Shown: piece by piece, positions 34,716 to 45,815 of the stretch
How the letters are laid out: every line of letters begins with the position of its first letter
Position numbering within the stretch: position 1 is the stretch's first letter
Assembly: GCA_013398175.1 (NCBI GenBank)
Contig: VZRZ01008717.1
Span: 1,389,190 to 1,453,189, forward strand
Origin: Climacteris rufus
Lineage: Eukaryota; Chordata; Aves; Passeriformes; Climacteridae
DNA length: 64,000 bases
Direction of reading: 5' to 3'
Position numbers and translations under genes: made by a program
Notes under the pieces: model-generated
What the model was told of the DNA's origin: nothing
Database searches by the model: none
What the model saw: only the letters and a program-made list of their open reading frames with translations

Positions 34716-37270
34716 GAGCCAAACCACACCCCAAATTCCTGGAGACAGAATGTTCTGGCCTGGACCCAATGGAACAGAGCAGGTGATGGAATTCCATCGC
34801 CCAGGAACATTCTCTGCTGCTGTTGAGATTGTCGCTCTGGATGCAGCCGAGGGCAGCCGCTGAGGGGATAAAGCAGGTGAATCCCTGCCCTCATGTCACA
34901 TTGCGAAAGGTGTAAAGGTGCATGATCCCTGCTGTTATTCCCATTCCCAACCAGTTCATCACACCTGTCTGACCTTGTCTCAAGCTGGACAGTGCAGAGA
35001 TGGAATTTGGGATGTCCTTAGAGTGGCACTGCAAAGCTTTTCATCCCAAAATGTCACCGGCTTTGAAAGCCCTGGGTTGTTCATCTTTCAGCTTCTGGAG
35101 TCAGGGAAGATGCAGTTTCCATCTGCCTCCTTCCTCAGGAGAAGAGAAGGGAAGGATCATGTCCAGATAAATCCACAGGCAACTGGGAATACTCAGCACG
35201 AGACACACTGGGAGACCAGGAGTCCTGATGGCACTGCCGGCTCTTCCAGGATATTTCCACCTTGTGAGGCTGCGGGGAAATGATGGAAATCTTGCTAGGA
35301 GTGACCCCTAAAGGCTGCGAAGCTGCAGAAACCCAAAGAGAGGGATTTTCCTGGGAAAATGAGAGTGTGCTTGAGCAGAGGAAGGAGAGAGATGAAGGCT
35401 CCTGGTTTGGGAGTGTGGCTGTGGGCAGACAGGGATTTTGTGGCTGTGTGGGATTCACGGTGATGCCCCAGTTTGCAGGACAAGGATGAAGTTTTCTGGG
35501 ACAGGGCTGGCTCCGATGTTTTTAGAGGATGTTTTTAGAGGATGCTGCTCCTTCTCATGTGTCAGAAGCCCTTTCCTTACCCTGAACAGGACATTCGGAG
35601 CCTTCAGCGCTGGCAAACAGGGCAGAATTCCATCAAATACAACCTTTCAGTCACCTCCAAGGCTGTTCCTGTGCAAAAGTGATTCTCAGGGATCTGGGAT
35701 GTCCCTGTATTGCCACCACAGCTGCACAGTGAAGGAGCAGGATCTACCCTTGGAGATGTCACACCTCGGACCTGACTGGGAAAGTCAAAATGCCCCAACC
35801 CAGGGGTGTTTTTAAACGTCCTCACGGCTCAGTGTAACCCAAGAGGCAGCAAAATTAAAATCACTCATCACAGGACGCTGGTGGGGGGAGATTAATGAAC
35901 TTCAGCCATGACATGTGCTCCCAAAACTGTGAAGTGAAGAACTCATCGCCTGGAGGCCCCAGCTGGGACAGTCCCCAGGAATAAACAAAGCCAAGGAGCC
36001 CGGCCAGCCCCAGGGTGCTTCGCATTCCTGCTTTGGGGGGAGTTTTCTTCTTTTTCTCCTCTAATCAAGCATCAAACTTCCTGTTTCTTTCTGGGCAGGA
36101 CTTTTTATCCAGAGATGATTTTGGCTCTGTTCCACAAAGTCCCTGTTCCCCCCATCCCTCCCGGATTCATTTGGCTCCCTGGTGCACAGGGAATTGTTTT
36201 GGGTGGAAGGAAAAAGATTTTTTGCAAAATCTGAGTGTACCAGAACATGGAACACCAAAACCCCCTGCAATGTCCTGGTACAGGGCACTGCAAGGATTTT
36301 GGGAGAAATGCGGAAAGTGGACCAAAAAAGGAACAGAAAATTCCTTTTGGAGAGGTCCCTGCCCTGCAGAGTGAAAATCAAGTCCTCTGTGGGGCAGGAG
36401 GACACAAGGATGGGCACATTTGAACTCCAGGCATGGCCAGATGCAGTTCCCACACTGCCCTCAACCCAAATTTACAAGGATTAATCCTCCTGCTAAGTCA
36501 AATTCCATTTAAAAGGCTTGGCCTGAGCTGAGTTCTTCTTGGGGGATTGTTCTTCCTGAGGGATTGTTCTCCCAGGCTCTGCATCTGCCAGGGAGCCATG
36601 GCCATGTCACAGGGTCCCAGGACCTTGACGCATTAGGAGAGCCCCTCACTTGGATGGTGGAGCAGCCAGGCAGGAGAGAAGACCCTGTGGATGTTCAGGC
36701 TTTCCCAGCAAGGCACAGAACCAGACCCTGAACTATTTTGGGAGTCTCATTTTCTCTCCCGTGCTCTGTTGATCAGTTTTCCTTTGGCTCTTTCCCAATG
36801 GACACAGCCCTCCTCTGGACAGGCAGGATTTGTCCTTCTCCTCTCAAGGTCATCCCATCTCCAAACCATCCCTTCCATGGGTTACGGGAAGCTCCCAGCA
36901 CCCACCACTCACGTCAGCATTCCCTGGAGCCGGAGGTGCCTCCAGCCCTGAGCGTCAAAAGGGAAAATTGGCCTCCAAAATAAAAAGGGACCTTGGAAAG
37001 GTGAAAAGTTCTGCTGTGCAGGAGCAGCTGGGGAATACCCAAACCTTGTCAAACTTGTGGAATATCCTTCATTCTCCTCGCTTCTTTCCACCCCTTCCAA
37101 GAGGAATTAGAGCAATGCCACCAAAATCCATGGTTAGATTGGATTTGCCTATGGCGGCTCCATGTACAAGGTGAGAGCCCACAAATCCCTTGGGATACTG
37201 CTTTGCAGAGTTCTCTTCTCCTTTTTGGAACCATCAGACTTCTCCTTCCACCTGCTTGTCAAACTTTCTT
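34716..37270. other. Unique non-coding sequence
   Basis: No gene or TE recognised in 2.5 kb. A 13-bp direct repeat GATGTTTTTAGAG occurs twice at 35515-35540. A 20-bp imperfect repeat around GGGATTGTTCT is near 36540-36570. About 35850-35910 (GCAAAATTAAAATCACTCATC) is mildly enhancer-like. Confidence 0.5.
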
Positions 37271-37915
37271 TCTTCCAATATCCAGTTTAACCCTGCTCCC
37301 TGTCAGTGGGAAGCCATTCCTCCTTGGCCTGTCACTCCAGGCCCTTGGATATAGTCCCTTGTTGCCCTGCTTTTGCAGCTTTTTACTTTCTCTCTCACGG
37401 TTATTTTCTGTAAACATAGCTATGTTATTGTAACTGTATCTTATCATTCACATTCCTTTCTCATGGACACAAAACTTTGATGGACATTTCCTTTGACCAC
37501 TGTAGTTGAGGGAGGAAGAACTGATTTCCTCCAATGAATAGTGATTTCCAAATGGATATAAAAAATAAAGAAGGCGGGTCTTGTGGCCCCTTCCTTCCTT
37601 TCCTCTGAACCTGGACACAGGTGTCTCTGGCTCTTCCTTTTGTGTGTTGCTGTATCAATCCCTCTCCATCTTTCCTGTAGCTTCTTCAGGAACTGGAAGG
37701 CCACAATCAGGTCACCCTGAAGCTTCTCTTCTCCAGGCTGAACAATCCCAATTCTCTCAGCCTTTCCTTGGAGAGCAGCTCCATCCCTCTGATCACCTTG
37801 GTGCCTCCTCTGGACTCACTCCAACATCTCCTGTACTGAGACCCCAGAGCTGGATGCGGCATTCCAGGTGGGATCTCACCTGAGCAGAGCAGAGGGGCAG
37901 AATCCCCAACCACCT
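37271..37915 (-). mobile_element. CR1 LINE fragment split by a solo LTR
   Basis: Two halves of one antisense CR1: 37271-37359 (CCAATATCCAGTTTAACCC, then CACTCCAGGCCCTTGG) and 37659-37915 (TCCCTCTCCATCTTTCC, then GGTCACCCTGAAGCTTCTC). They are consecutive in the family order, as shown by the uninterrupted copy at 44459-45000. The 3' end of the element (about 250 bp) is missing on the low-coordinate side. Confidence 0.9.
37360..37657. mobile_element. Solo LTR of an endogenous retrovirus
   Basis: A 298-bp insert interrupts a CR1 exactly. It starts TGTTGCCC and ends GTATCA, the TG...CA termini of retroviral LTRs. The flanks carry a 5-bp direct repeat TCCCT (37355-37359 and 37659-37663). This could instead be a 6-bp one, GTCCCT/ATCCCT, with one mismatch. 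Inside, GGATATAAAAAATAAAGAAGG (about 37553-37573) holds both a TATA-like box and an AATAAA polyadenylation signal, so the LTR probably reads on the plus strand. It is followed by a pyrimidine-rich stretch typical of the U5 side. There is no internal viral sequence, so this is the product of LTR-LTR recombination. The ERV class cannot be set from this alone. Confidence 0.8.
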
Positions 37916-38149
37916 TGTCAAATTCCCAGGAATCAGGCCTTGCTGCCTGGGCAGGCAGTGGGCAAAGACAAAGACAAAATTCCTGCCTTGCATGGGATGA
38001 AGTTCCAGGTTTTTGCCTGTTCCTGGCAATCCAGACAAAATTCTTTGCACCTGAAGGACCGGTGGGAGGGCTTGGAACATCCTTGGGGAACATCCTTGCT
38101 CCTTTAGAGACTCCAACAAAACTGTCTGGGGTGGCAGACAAATCCAGAC
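37916..38149. other. Unique non-coding sequence
   Basis: No feature recognised between two CR1 copies. Confidence 0.4.
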
Positions 38150-38280
38150 CAGTTCAAGGCCACGCTGGAAAGGGCTTGGAGCAACCTGCTCTAGTGGGAG
38201 GTGTCCCAGCCCATGGCAGAGGGATTGGAACTGGATGATCTTTAAGATCCGTTCCAACCCAAGCCATTCCAGGATTGTAG
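38150..38280 (+). mobile_element. CR1 3'-end fragment
   Basis: TTCAAGGCCACGCTGGAAAGG, then GAGCAACCTGCTCTAGTGGG, ending CAAGCCATTCCAGGATTG. Confidence 0.9.
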
Positions 38281-39000
38281 GTGTTCCAGACCTTGGAACA
38301 CCCACCTAACCAGCCAGGAGTCCACAATCCACTGGGAATGGGCACAAATTGTGGTTTCTTCTCCAAAACAGGGGTGGGAGCTCCCAGCTGCAGCTAAATG
38401 GGATCAGAGGGATTCATCCAGGCAGGCTGGGTGGAGCAACACCTCTTCCCAAGGCATCCATGACAAAGGACCTGGCCAAAAGCCGTGGTACTTTTTTTTT
38501 GCATGGCCAATAAAAGCTACTTAGGGTTGATGCACATCTTGTGTAGAAGCCAGAGCCTGGCAGGAGGGAGGCCCAGGCAATTTGAGGATTAAACTTGGAT
38601 TTATTGGTGGGAAGGAGAGCCAGAGTTGGTGTTTCCATGAGGGATTTACCTGCTGCAGCATCTCTGCCGTGTTTCCATGGAGTATGGGGTCAGCCTGGCT
38701 GTGCAAAACCTCTTCCAAGTGGGATTATCCCACTTTTTCTGATCTTGCAGCAGGACCTGCCTGCATGGTCCTGGCCTCTGGCCTCCTCTCTGGCAGGGAA
38801 TATTGGTGTCCAGATGCTTTAGGCTTTGGAAAAACTGAGTGTTAGGAAATTACTACAAGGAGGAGCGGGCAGAGGTGTTGGAGGGTGGAAGGAAAAGGGT
38901 AAGGATAAAAGGGAATAGGAAAACCCTCACACTGAGGAACAATGTTCAGAGCAGGCCTCCTTGTTAAACTGAGCCCTGGGCTTGACCAACAGTTTAGGCC
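38281..39000. other. Unique non-coding sequence
   Basis: No gene or TE recognised. A T10 run lies near 38491. Confidence 0.45.
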
Positions 39001-39072
39001 TAAAGGTTTAACATTAAACTTTAAACTTAATGCATTTAAACTTAATTGATAACTTAAGTTAAACAATTAAAC
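39001..39072. repeat. AT-rich TTTAAACTTAA repeat cluster
   Basis: The word TTAAACTTAA or its complement TTAAGTTTAA-like form recurs about four times in 70 bases (AAACTTTAAACTTAATGC, TTTAAACTTAATTG, AACTTAAGTTAAAC). It includes the palindrome AACTTAAGTT near 39052-39061. Confidence 0.7.
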
Positions 39073-40380
39073 AGATGATTCATATAGAATTTACAACAGT
39101 GACTCACAAATCTAAAATACAAAGAAATCTAAGAGAGGAACATTCAGAGTCCTCAGCCCCAGGATGATGGGAGGGGAGAGTGGGGGGAGAGGTTGCACTG
39201 GTGGTAATCACAAAAAACAGTGTGGTTTTGTCACTCTAAATGCTGAAGTGACAATTTTTAGGGGGTGGAATCACACTTGGAAAGATGGAGATGGTCACAG
39301 GAGCAGCACTGCATGAATGGTGCTGGGCTAAGGCTGCAGAAACATCACGGAGTGGAAATGCCTTAAAATGTTACCAAAAAATCCCCAAAAATCAGTGTTT
39401 AGGTGCACTTCCCTCATTCTCTCATTCCCACCTGTATGGAAATCCCTTCCAGTGTAGAATTACTGTAACAGAACCAAAGCCCTGAATCTTCCCAAGAAAA
39501 GTGTTCCAGCTGGATGAACATGGTCCAGGGCTTTTTTTCACTTCCAGCCACAAATCACTGAGCATGGAGCTGGGAATTTGCTCCATGACTTTCTGCTCTG
39601 GCCTTGAGCTGGTCTGGGTGACATTCCAAGGTTCGTCATGGAAGCAGAGGAATGTTTTTAGGGAAACAACCTATTGGACATGATGGTCAGAGGTGACAGA
39701 ATTTGGGAGACACCAGTTTGGCATCCATGTGATATCGAAACAGGGCTTTGCTTGATCACCTCAGGAATTACCTGATTTTTCCTGGTTAAAATCCCACTTA
39801 TCCCATTTTTTCAGAGAGACTGGAACTGGATTGCCACCAGCAGATGCAGAATATCCAAGCAGCAGCTTTTCACATCCACTTCCCAACCACCAGGTGTCCA
39901 ACAGGATCTCGAAAGGACATCGAGGATGGAGAGCTTGACAACAACCATCCCAAAACTGCCTGGCTTGGAGGGTTCTGGCATCATGGGAGGAATTTGGGAA
40001 GGGATAAAGGGATAAGCTCAGCCAAGGGACAGGTCCAGGATGGACCAGAGAGACCCCACAACCACTTGGCAGTGGGATGCAATCCTGAAATACTGTATGG
40101 CAAAAGGAATGAGTCAGGGAGATGTACAAACAAATGGAAGCTGTCTGGTGTAGGAGGATGGATGAGTGATGGATCCATGGCATCGGATGGATACCATAAA
40201 CAGGAGGAGGGATGTGTTTAATCCCTTTCCCACTCTAGTCACTTCCTTCAATCCCCCTGGATCTCCTGTAAAAACCATTTCCAGAACCCACTCCATAAAC
40301 ATTCCAGGGGGGTTCAGGAGGCAAGGAATTTGTTCCCAGCTTACCAGAAAATGATCCTTAAACAAACCAGGCTCAGTTTA
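39073..40380. other. Unique non-coding sequence
   Basis: No gene or TE recognised. Frames of up to 140 codons near 39760-40220 overlap antisense and have no domain. Confidence 0.5.
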
Positions 40381-40492
40381 GGGCGGGGGGAGGGGGGGGG
40401 GTTCAAACGCTCACACACAAAAACTCAAACCAAAACCCACCCAGGGGAAAAAAAATCAAAAATAAAAATAATTAAAAACAAAAAAAAAAGCC
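40381..40492. repeat. G-run and A-rich low-complexity tract
   Basis: GGGCGGGGGGAGGGGGGGGGG (three long G runs in 21 bases) is followed by CAAACTCAAACC-type sequence. Then comes AAAAAAAATCAAAAATAAAA up to A9-A10. The G tract could form a G-quadruplex on the plus strand. Confidence 0.85.
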
Positions 40493-40700
40493 CCATATTT
40501 TCGAGTCAGCTGAGAAGTGACAAAGTAATTTGCTCCTGGCAGTCTATCCCGGCAGCCTAATTCCCAGTGACACCATTCAGCTGCTGACTACACGAACTGT
40601 CAGACTCAATTAGCCGGGAGCCAGCGGCGCAAAGTGTTTACGGGTGCGAAAATTCCCTCCACACGCTGTGCGGAAGTGAGAAAAAATCACTTTGAGGGAA
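40493..40700. promoter_or_regulatory. Candidate conserved non-coding block
   Basis: Sharp transition from low complexity to CpG-retaining, motif-rich sequence. It has the palindrome TCAGCTGA (E-box CAGCTG) at 40506-40513, then GACAAAGTAATTTGC, CATTCAGCTGCTGAC, ACTCAATTAGCCGGG and GCGGCGCAAAGTGTTTACGGG. The mixture of homeodomain core, E-boxes and retained CpGs is typical of constrained enhancers. Confidence 0.43.
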
Positions 40701-41267
40701 AGGGGGGAAATTCAAGCGGCTGCTTCCACAGGAATGGCTGCCTCTGGAGCGCCCTGACACGGCAGCAAGGCTGGGAGGAGATTGGGAGGTGAGGAAGGGA
40801 AACAACAGGGTCAGGAGTGAGGGAGCCCAGGGGTGTCAGTGCCTGGAGCTCACAGCCATGGGAGATGGGATACAGCCAGCAAGGCCAAAGTTCTGGATGG
40901 TCCCTTCCCTGCCAAAGCGGCTTGGAGAGCCAAGGAATGGGCAGAGACAGCTCCATGGATGGCATGAATTCACCTCAGGATGATTAGCAGAGGGATAATC
41001 CATCTTTCCCACCATCACGGCCATGGAGCTGCATGGACACCATTCCCAGGACACCCTCAATGCTCTGCACGTCTCGTGAGGGGAGCAAGGAGGAGAAATC
41101 TGTGCAGGGGAATGAGAGCAGTACAATTCCATGAAGGAAGAATCCCTTCAGGAGCAGTGAGAAATAGGAAAATTGATTCCAGAGTACCTGGCTGAGGAAA
41201 CCATTGTTGTGACTGTATGGGAATGGTTCGTCAGCCCAAAAAGCAGAGGAGCATCAAGAAGCCTCCA
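40701..41267. other. Unique non-coding sequence
   Basis: No feature recognised. Confidence 0.4.
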
Positions 41268-41740
41268 ACACCAGAAAAACATGGAGCTGCTGGAGCAAGT
41301 CCAGAGGAGGCCACGGAGATGCTCCAAGGGCTGGAGCCCCTCTGCTCTGGACACAGGCTGGGAGAGCTGGGAATGTCCAGCCTGGAGAAGGGAAGGCTCC
41401 AGGGTAACCTTAGAGCCACTTCCAGTGCCAAAAGGGGCTCCAAGAGAGCTGGAGAGGGACTTTGGACAAGGGCCTGAAGGGGCAGGACAAGGGGATTGGC
41501 TTCCCACAGCCAGAGGGCACAGTTAGATGGGATATGGGGAAGAAATTCTTGGCTGTGAGGGTGATGAGGCCCTGGCACAGGTTGTCCAGAGAAGCTGTGG
41601 CCACCCCATCCCTGGAAGTGTTGAAGTCCAGGCTGGATGGGGGTTGGAGCAACCTGGGATAGTGGAAGGTGTCCCTGCCCAGGGAGTGGAATGAAGTGAT
41701 CTTTAAGGTCCCTTCCAACCCAAACCATTCCACGATTTGC
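41268..41740 (+). mobile_element. CR1 LINE 3' fragment, well preserved
   Basis: Begins in the ORF2 C-terminal block (frame reads QHQKNMELLEQVQRRPRRCSK). It proceeds without large gaps through CCTGGAGAAGGGAAGG, GATGGGATATGGGGAAG and GTCCAGAGAAGCTGTGG to AACCCAAACCATTCCACG. About 473 bp. Confidence 0.94.
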
Positions 41741-42726
41741 TGTGTTGTCCAACGACAGACAAAGATCTGTCCATCCCTGCCTGAAACCAAATCCATGTGG
41801 AGGTGACCCTCAGAGTCTGAGGCCGTCACACTTTCCTGAATCCTTTAAACCCTTGAAATTTTTGCCATCATTTCTTCTCCTTGGTGACGTGGGATAAGCA
41901 CTTCCAGAAGGGGCTTTTGCAGTAGAAATCACCACGTAGGAGCAGGAAGATCCTGGCCAGATGTTTCACATATCCCAGAGTATCCATGGACTTGTGCTCT
42001 GGGATGAGGTTGGATGAGACCCAGGGAGTCAGGGAGACAACTTTTTATCCTTCTAGCAAGAGCAGGTGGTTAAGGGAAACAAATTGGTCTGGATCCAGCT
42101 CATATCCCTGACCTTTAAACTTGCCCCTTTCCAGGGATCCTGGCCCTTCTCCATCGAGGGGAATTCTCCTTCCATGCAGAACAGGGTGATTTCAAAGGGC
42201 AACTCCATGCTGGTGTTTACTGACATTGCCACCCAGTTCCCAGTGGGATGTACCAGGCCTTATGGGATCAGCAAATCCTTCCGAGCAAGGGAGCTACCCT
42301 TGCTCCATTTAGAGAAGGAGAAACTGAGGCAGGAGATAAATTTCCATTTCCCACATTTCCCACCATTCCATTCCATTCCAGATGAAACTTCGGGCAACAA
42401 AATCTCCCCTGAAACAGGCAGGTTGTGTCCTAACAGAGCAGGAGGAGGGGGATGCCATTCCCAGGCTGGCTCTTGGGGAGAGGTCTTGGAATTGCAGAGG
42501 ACACAAAACACCAGGTCCCACTCTGTGGCCATGACCTCAATCCTCTGGCTCCAAATCCCGAAATGCAACTTAATAGGAGCTATTTCTGCCCCTAAGCAGC
42601 AGTAACTTAAAACTGGACTTCGGGCTGGCTCAGGCCCTGCTCCCTGCTGGTTTATCCCGGCCTTCCACAGATCCTGCTCAATGAGCCCTCCCAGGAAAAG
42701 TGTTCAAGTCCCAGCCTTGATGGTCG
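41741..42726. other. Unique non-coding sequence
   Basis: No gene recognised. A 179-codon plus-strand frame (42066-42605) has no domain, signal or repeat and lies between CR1s. CCATTCCATTCCATTCC micro-run near 42362. Confidence 0.5.
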
Positions 42727-43275
42727 TAGAATCATGGAATGGTTTGGGTTGGAAAGGGCCTTAAAGATCATCCAGTACAGCCCCCTGCCATGGACAGGGA
42801 CAACTTCCACTATCCCAGGTTGCTCCAACCTCCATCCAGCCTGGACTTCAACACTTCCAGGGATGGGGCAGCCACAGCTTCTTGGGGCAACCTGTGCCAG
42901 GGCCTCACCACCCTCACAGGGAAGAATTCCCTCCCAATATCCCATCTATCCCTGCCCTCCAGCTGTGGGAAGCCATTTACCCTTATTCTGTCACTCCATC
43001 CATTGTTCAAAGTCCCTCTCCAGCTCTCCTGGAGCCCTTTAGGCACTGGAAGGGGCTCTAAGTTGTCCCTGGAGCCTTCTCTTCTCCAGGCTGGACATTC
43101 CAGCTCTCCCAGCCTATGTCCAGAGCAGAGGGGCTCCAGCCCTTGGAGCATCTCTGTGGACTCCTCTGGACTTGCTCCAGCAGCTCCATGTTTTTCTGGT
43201 GTTGGACCCCAGAGCTGGAGGCAGCTGTGCACGTGGGGTCTCACCTGAGCGGGGCAGAGGGGCAGAGCCCTTGCC
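42727..43275 (-). mobile_element. CR1 LINE 3' fragment, about 550 bp
   Basis: Complete antisense order from the tail (GTAGAATCATGGAATGG) through the 3' UTR to GCTGGAGGCAGCTGTGCACG. On the minus strand this reads into HVHSCLQLWGP, the degenerate LVRPHLEYCVQFWGP block of ORF2. It is among the longest copies. Confidence 0.94.
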
Positions 43276-43374
43276 TGTCACCAACCCACCAGTTTCAGCT
43301 GGACATTAACCCCAGACGGACAAATCCTGGTGCAGGACTCCTGCCTCTCCCACACCGAGTATCACAGCTTGGTA

Positions 43375-43530
43375 GGAAATTCCCCATCCCTGGAAGTGTC
43401 CAAGGCCAGGATGGACAGGGCTTGGAGCAATCTGGGATAGTGGAAGGTGTCCCTGCCTGTGGTAAGGGGTTGGAACAGGATGAGCTTTAAGGTGCCTTCC
43501 AAACCAAACCATTCCATGATTCCATGAAAC
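43375..43530 (+). mobile_element. CR1 3'-end fragment, inverted to its neighbour
   Basis: AATTCCCCATCCCTGGAAG, then GGCTTGGAGCAATCTGGG, ending CCATTCCATGATTCCATG. It is separated by 100 bases from the opposite-strand copy at 42727-43275, and the two 3' ends can pair. Confidence 0.93.
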
Positions 43531-43737
43531 AGAGTGGTGCAGGGAGGGGAATGGGACTCCACTGACCTGGAAAGATTCTTGGATCATCCCTCTGTGGGCA
43601 CCAGCCCATTCCAGTGGATGGCCTAACTCATTTACCAAATACCCTTGGATTTAAGGGAAGCGATTGGCCCTGGAAGACAAATAGAAAACTATCTCTGAAA
43701 AGCACCAGCTGTGTTGGAAGTAGCTCCTAAATCCATT

Positions 43738-43935
43738 TCAGGACAAATTTTTTCATGGGAAGGGTTGCCAAGCATTGGAATTGGCTTCCCAGAGAAGCGG
43801 TAGAGTCCCTATTCCTGGAGGGATTTAAAATCCATGTGGATGTGGCACTTGGGGACATGGTCAGTGATGGCCTTGGCAGTGCTGGGGCAACAGTTGAAAT
43901 CAATCTTTTCCAACTTAAATAACTCCATAGTTCCC
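43738..43935 (+). mobile_element. CR1 3' fragment, second type
   Basis: GACAAATTTTTTCATGGGAAGG, then GAGGGATTTAAAATCCATGTG, then GGCACTTGGGGACATGG, with a decayed tail at TAACTCCATAG. It is the same type as at 13522-14044. Confidence 0.87.
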
Positions 43936-44458
43936 TGACTTCTGACCAGATGGACCTGAATGTCAGATCCACAGATCCCGGTGGAGACTCAGGAATCAAA
44001 AGGCTCTTCACTGCCGCATTTTTGAGCAGAAAAATGGAGAACAGAACAACACAAAAGTGTCTGTGTCATTCAAAATTCTTTTATTCTGCATCAAAGCAAA
44101 GCAGGGGATTTTTGGAGATTTCACTGTCAACACAAAAAATTATGGGGAGCATTTTTTTCCCTTTCATAATTATTTTCCTCCCTTTCCTCCTTCTTTGCTG
44201 ATGGAGAGAACAAGGAAGGTTGTTTTTCCTCTTTTTAAGGGGGAAAGAATTTAAAAAAGAAACCAAAGGATGGGTACAGAGACAATCCCTGGCAGTGTTC
44301 AAAAGACAAAGTTGCTTTTCTCTTTGAGGTTTTGCACAGAAATTCTTCCCTTTCTCCGGCAGAACCCAAATCCAGGAGCATCCCTGGCTGCCTCTGGGAT
44401 TGATTCCAAAAGAAGGTGCTCCCTGATGTGCTCTGGCCTGTACTGACCCTTTATTTTT
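43936..44458. other. Unique non-coding sequence
   Basis: No gene recognised. AT-rich at 44050-44270. Confidence 0.45.
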
Positions 44459-45000
44459 CATGGAATCATGGAATGGTTTGGGTTGGAAGGAACCTCATTC
44501 CACCCCTTTGCCATGGGCAGGGACACCTTCCACTATCCCAGGTTGCTCCAAACCCCATCCAACCTGGTCTTGGACACTTCCAGGGATGGGGCAGCCACAG
44601 CTTCTCTGGACAGCCTGTGCCAGGGCATCACTGCCTTCACAGGGAGGAATTTTTTTTCCAAATATCCAATCTAAACCTACTCTCTGTCAGTTTGAAGCCA
44701 TTCCCTCTTGTCCTGGCACTCCAGGCTCTTGCAAAAAGTTTCTCCATCTTTTTTGTTGTCTTCTTCAGGTACTAAAAGGCCAAAATTGGTCACCCTGAAG
44801 CTTCTCTTCTCCAGGCTGAACAATCCCAACTGTCCCAGCCTTCCCTTGAGGAGCAGCTCCATCCCTCTGGTCACCTTGGTGCCTCCTCTGGACTCACTCC
44901 AGCAGCTCCATGTCCTTCTTATGCTGGGACCCCAGAGCTGGATGCAGCATTCCAGGTGGGATCTCACCAGAGCCGAGCAGGGGGGCAGAATTCCCTCCCT
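44459..45000 (-). mobile_element. CR1 LINE 3' fragment, about 540 bp
   Basis: From ATGGAATCATGGAATGGTTTG through AATATCCAATCTAAACC and GGTCACCCTGAAGCTTCTC to CCAGGTGGGATCTCACC. The minus strand reads ALVRSHLECCIQLWGP followed by a frameshift and then RGMELLLKGRLGQLGLFSLEK. It is an uninterrupted homologue of the LTR-split copy at 37271-37915. Confidence 0.94.
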
Positions 45001-45557
45001 GTTTTCGCAATGTGTTGGGAATTCCCCTCTGAGTAGCCATTCCAAGGACTTAGCAGAGGCTCCCTGGAGGTCCCACATAGAGAGACGGGCTGTGGCAGGA
45101 TCAGCACAAAAAGACAAAAGTTTTTAATTACTGGCAATAAAATCCCCCCTTCTCACTGGGGTAGCCACAATGAACAAATTCCACCCTTTTATTTTGTTAA
45201 AATGTGTACCTTTATCCTGAGAAATTCAAAGCCAGAACTCAGATCCGTGTGAAACTGCAACTGAGTCATCCTGGAGCTGTGGGAGCCTGTCAGCTCTGTG
45301 CTGACATTTGGGTTTTATAGAATTTGTCTCAGAGCAGATCAAGTCTGAAAGATCCCACAGCCAAACACAAAGCTTGACCGGTGGATATTGGAAGTGCAAG
45401 GTGTTAATGAAGGGGTTAATTAGTGGCAAGAAGAAAGCAGCACTTACGTTTCCATTCCTTCAGCCTTTGAGGATGCTCCTGTTCATGGGATGGTGGAGCC
45501 AGAAATGGGTTCAAGGGAAAGCTCAAGAAGAGGGAAAATGACCCAAAAAATTGAGTT
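45001..45557. other. Unique non-coding sequence
   Basis: No feature recognised. Confidence 0.45.
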
Positions 45558-45815
45558 TATAGAATCATGGAATATCCTGAGTTAGGAGGCACTCACAAGG
45601 ATCATCCTGTCCAACTCCTAGCCCTCTGGGACATCCCAAAAATTCCACCCTGTGCCTGAGAGCATTGTCCAAACATTTCTTGAGCTCTGTCAGACTTAAG
45701 GCTGTGACCACTTCCCTGAGGAGCCTATTCCAGTGTCCAAACACCCTGTGGGTAAAGAATTTTTTCCTAATATCCAGCCTAAACCTCCCCTGACCCAGCT
45801 TAGAGTTAGAGCAGC
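45558..45815 (-). mobile_element. CR1 fragment, fourth tail type
   Basis: ATAGAATCATGGAATATCC, then GAGTTAGGAGGCACTCAC, then AGCATTGTCCAAACATTTC. The minus-strand frame is open for about 60 codons (QGRFRLDIRKKFFTHRVFGHW, then NRLLREVVTALSLTELKK), the ORF2 C-terminus. The tail matches the CR1 at 29309-29390 in opposite sense. Confidence 0.94.

Noticed and set aside
42066..42605. Plus-strand frame of 179 codons between CR1 copies
   Set aside because: No domain, biased repeats or splice context; an antisense frame of 102 codons overlaps it.
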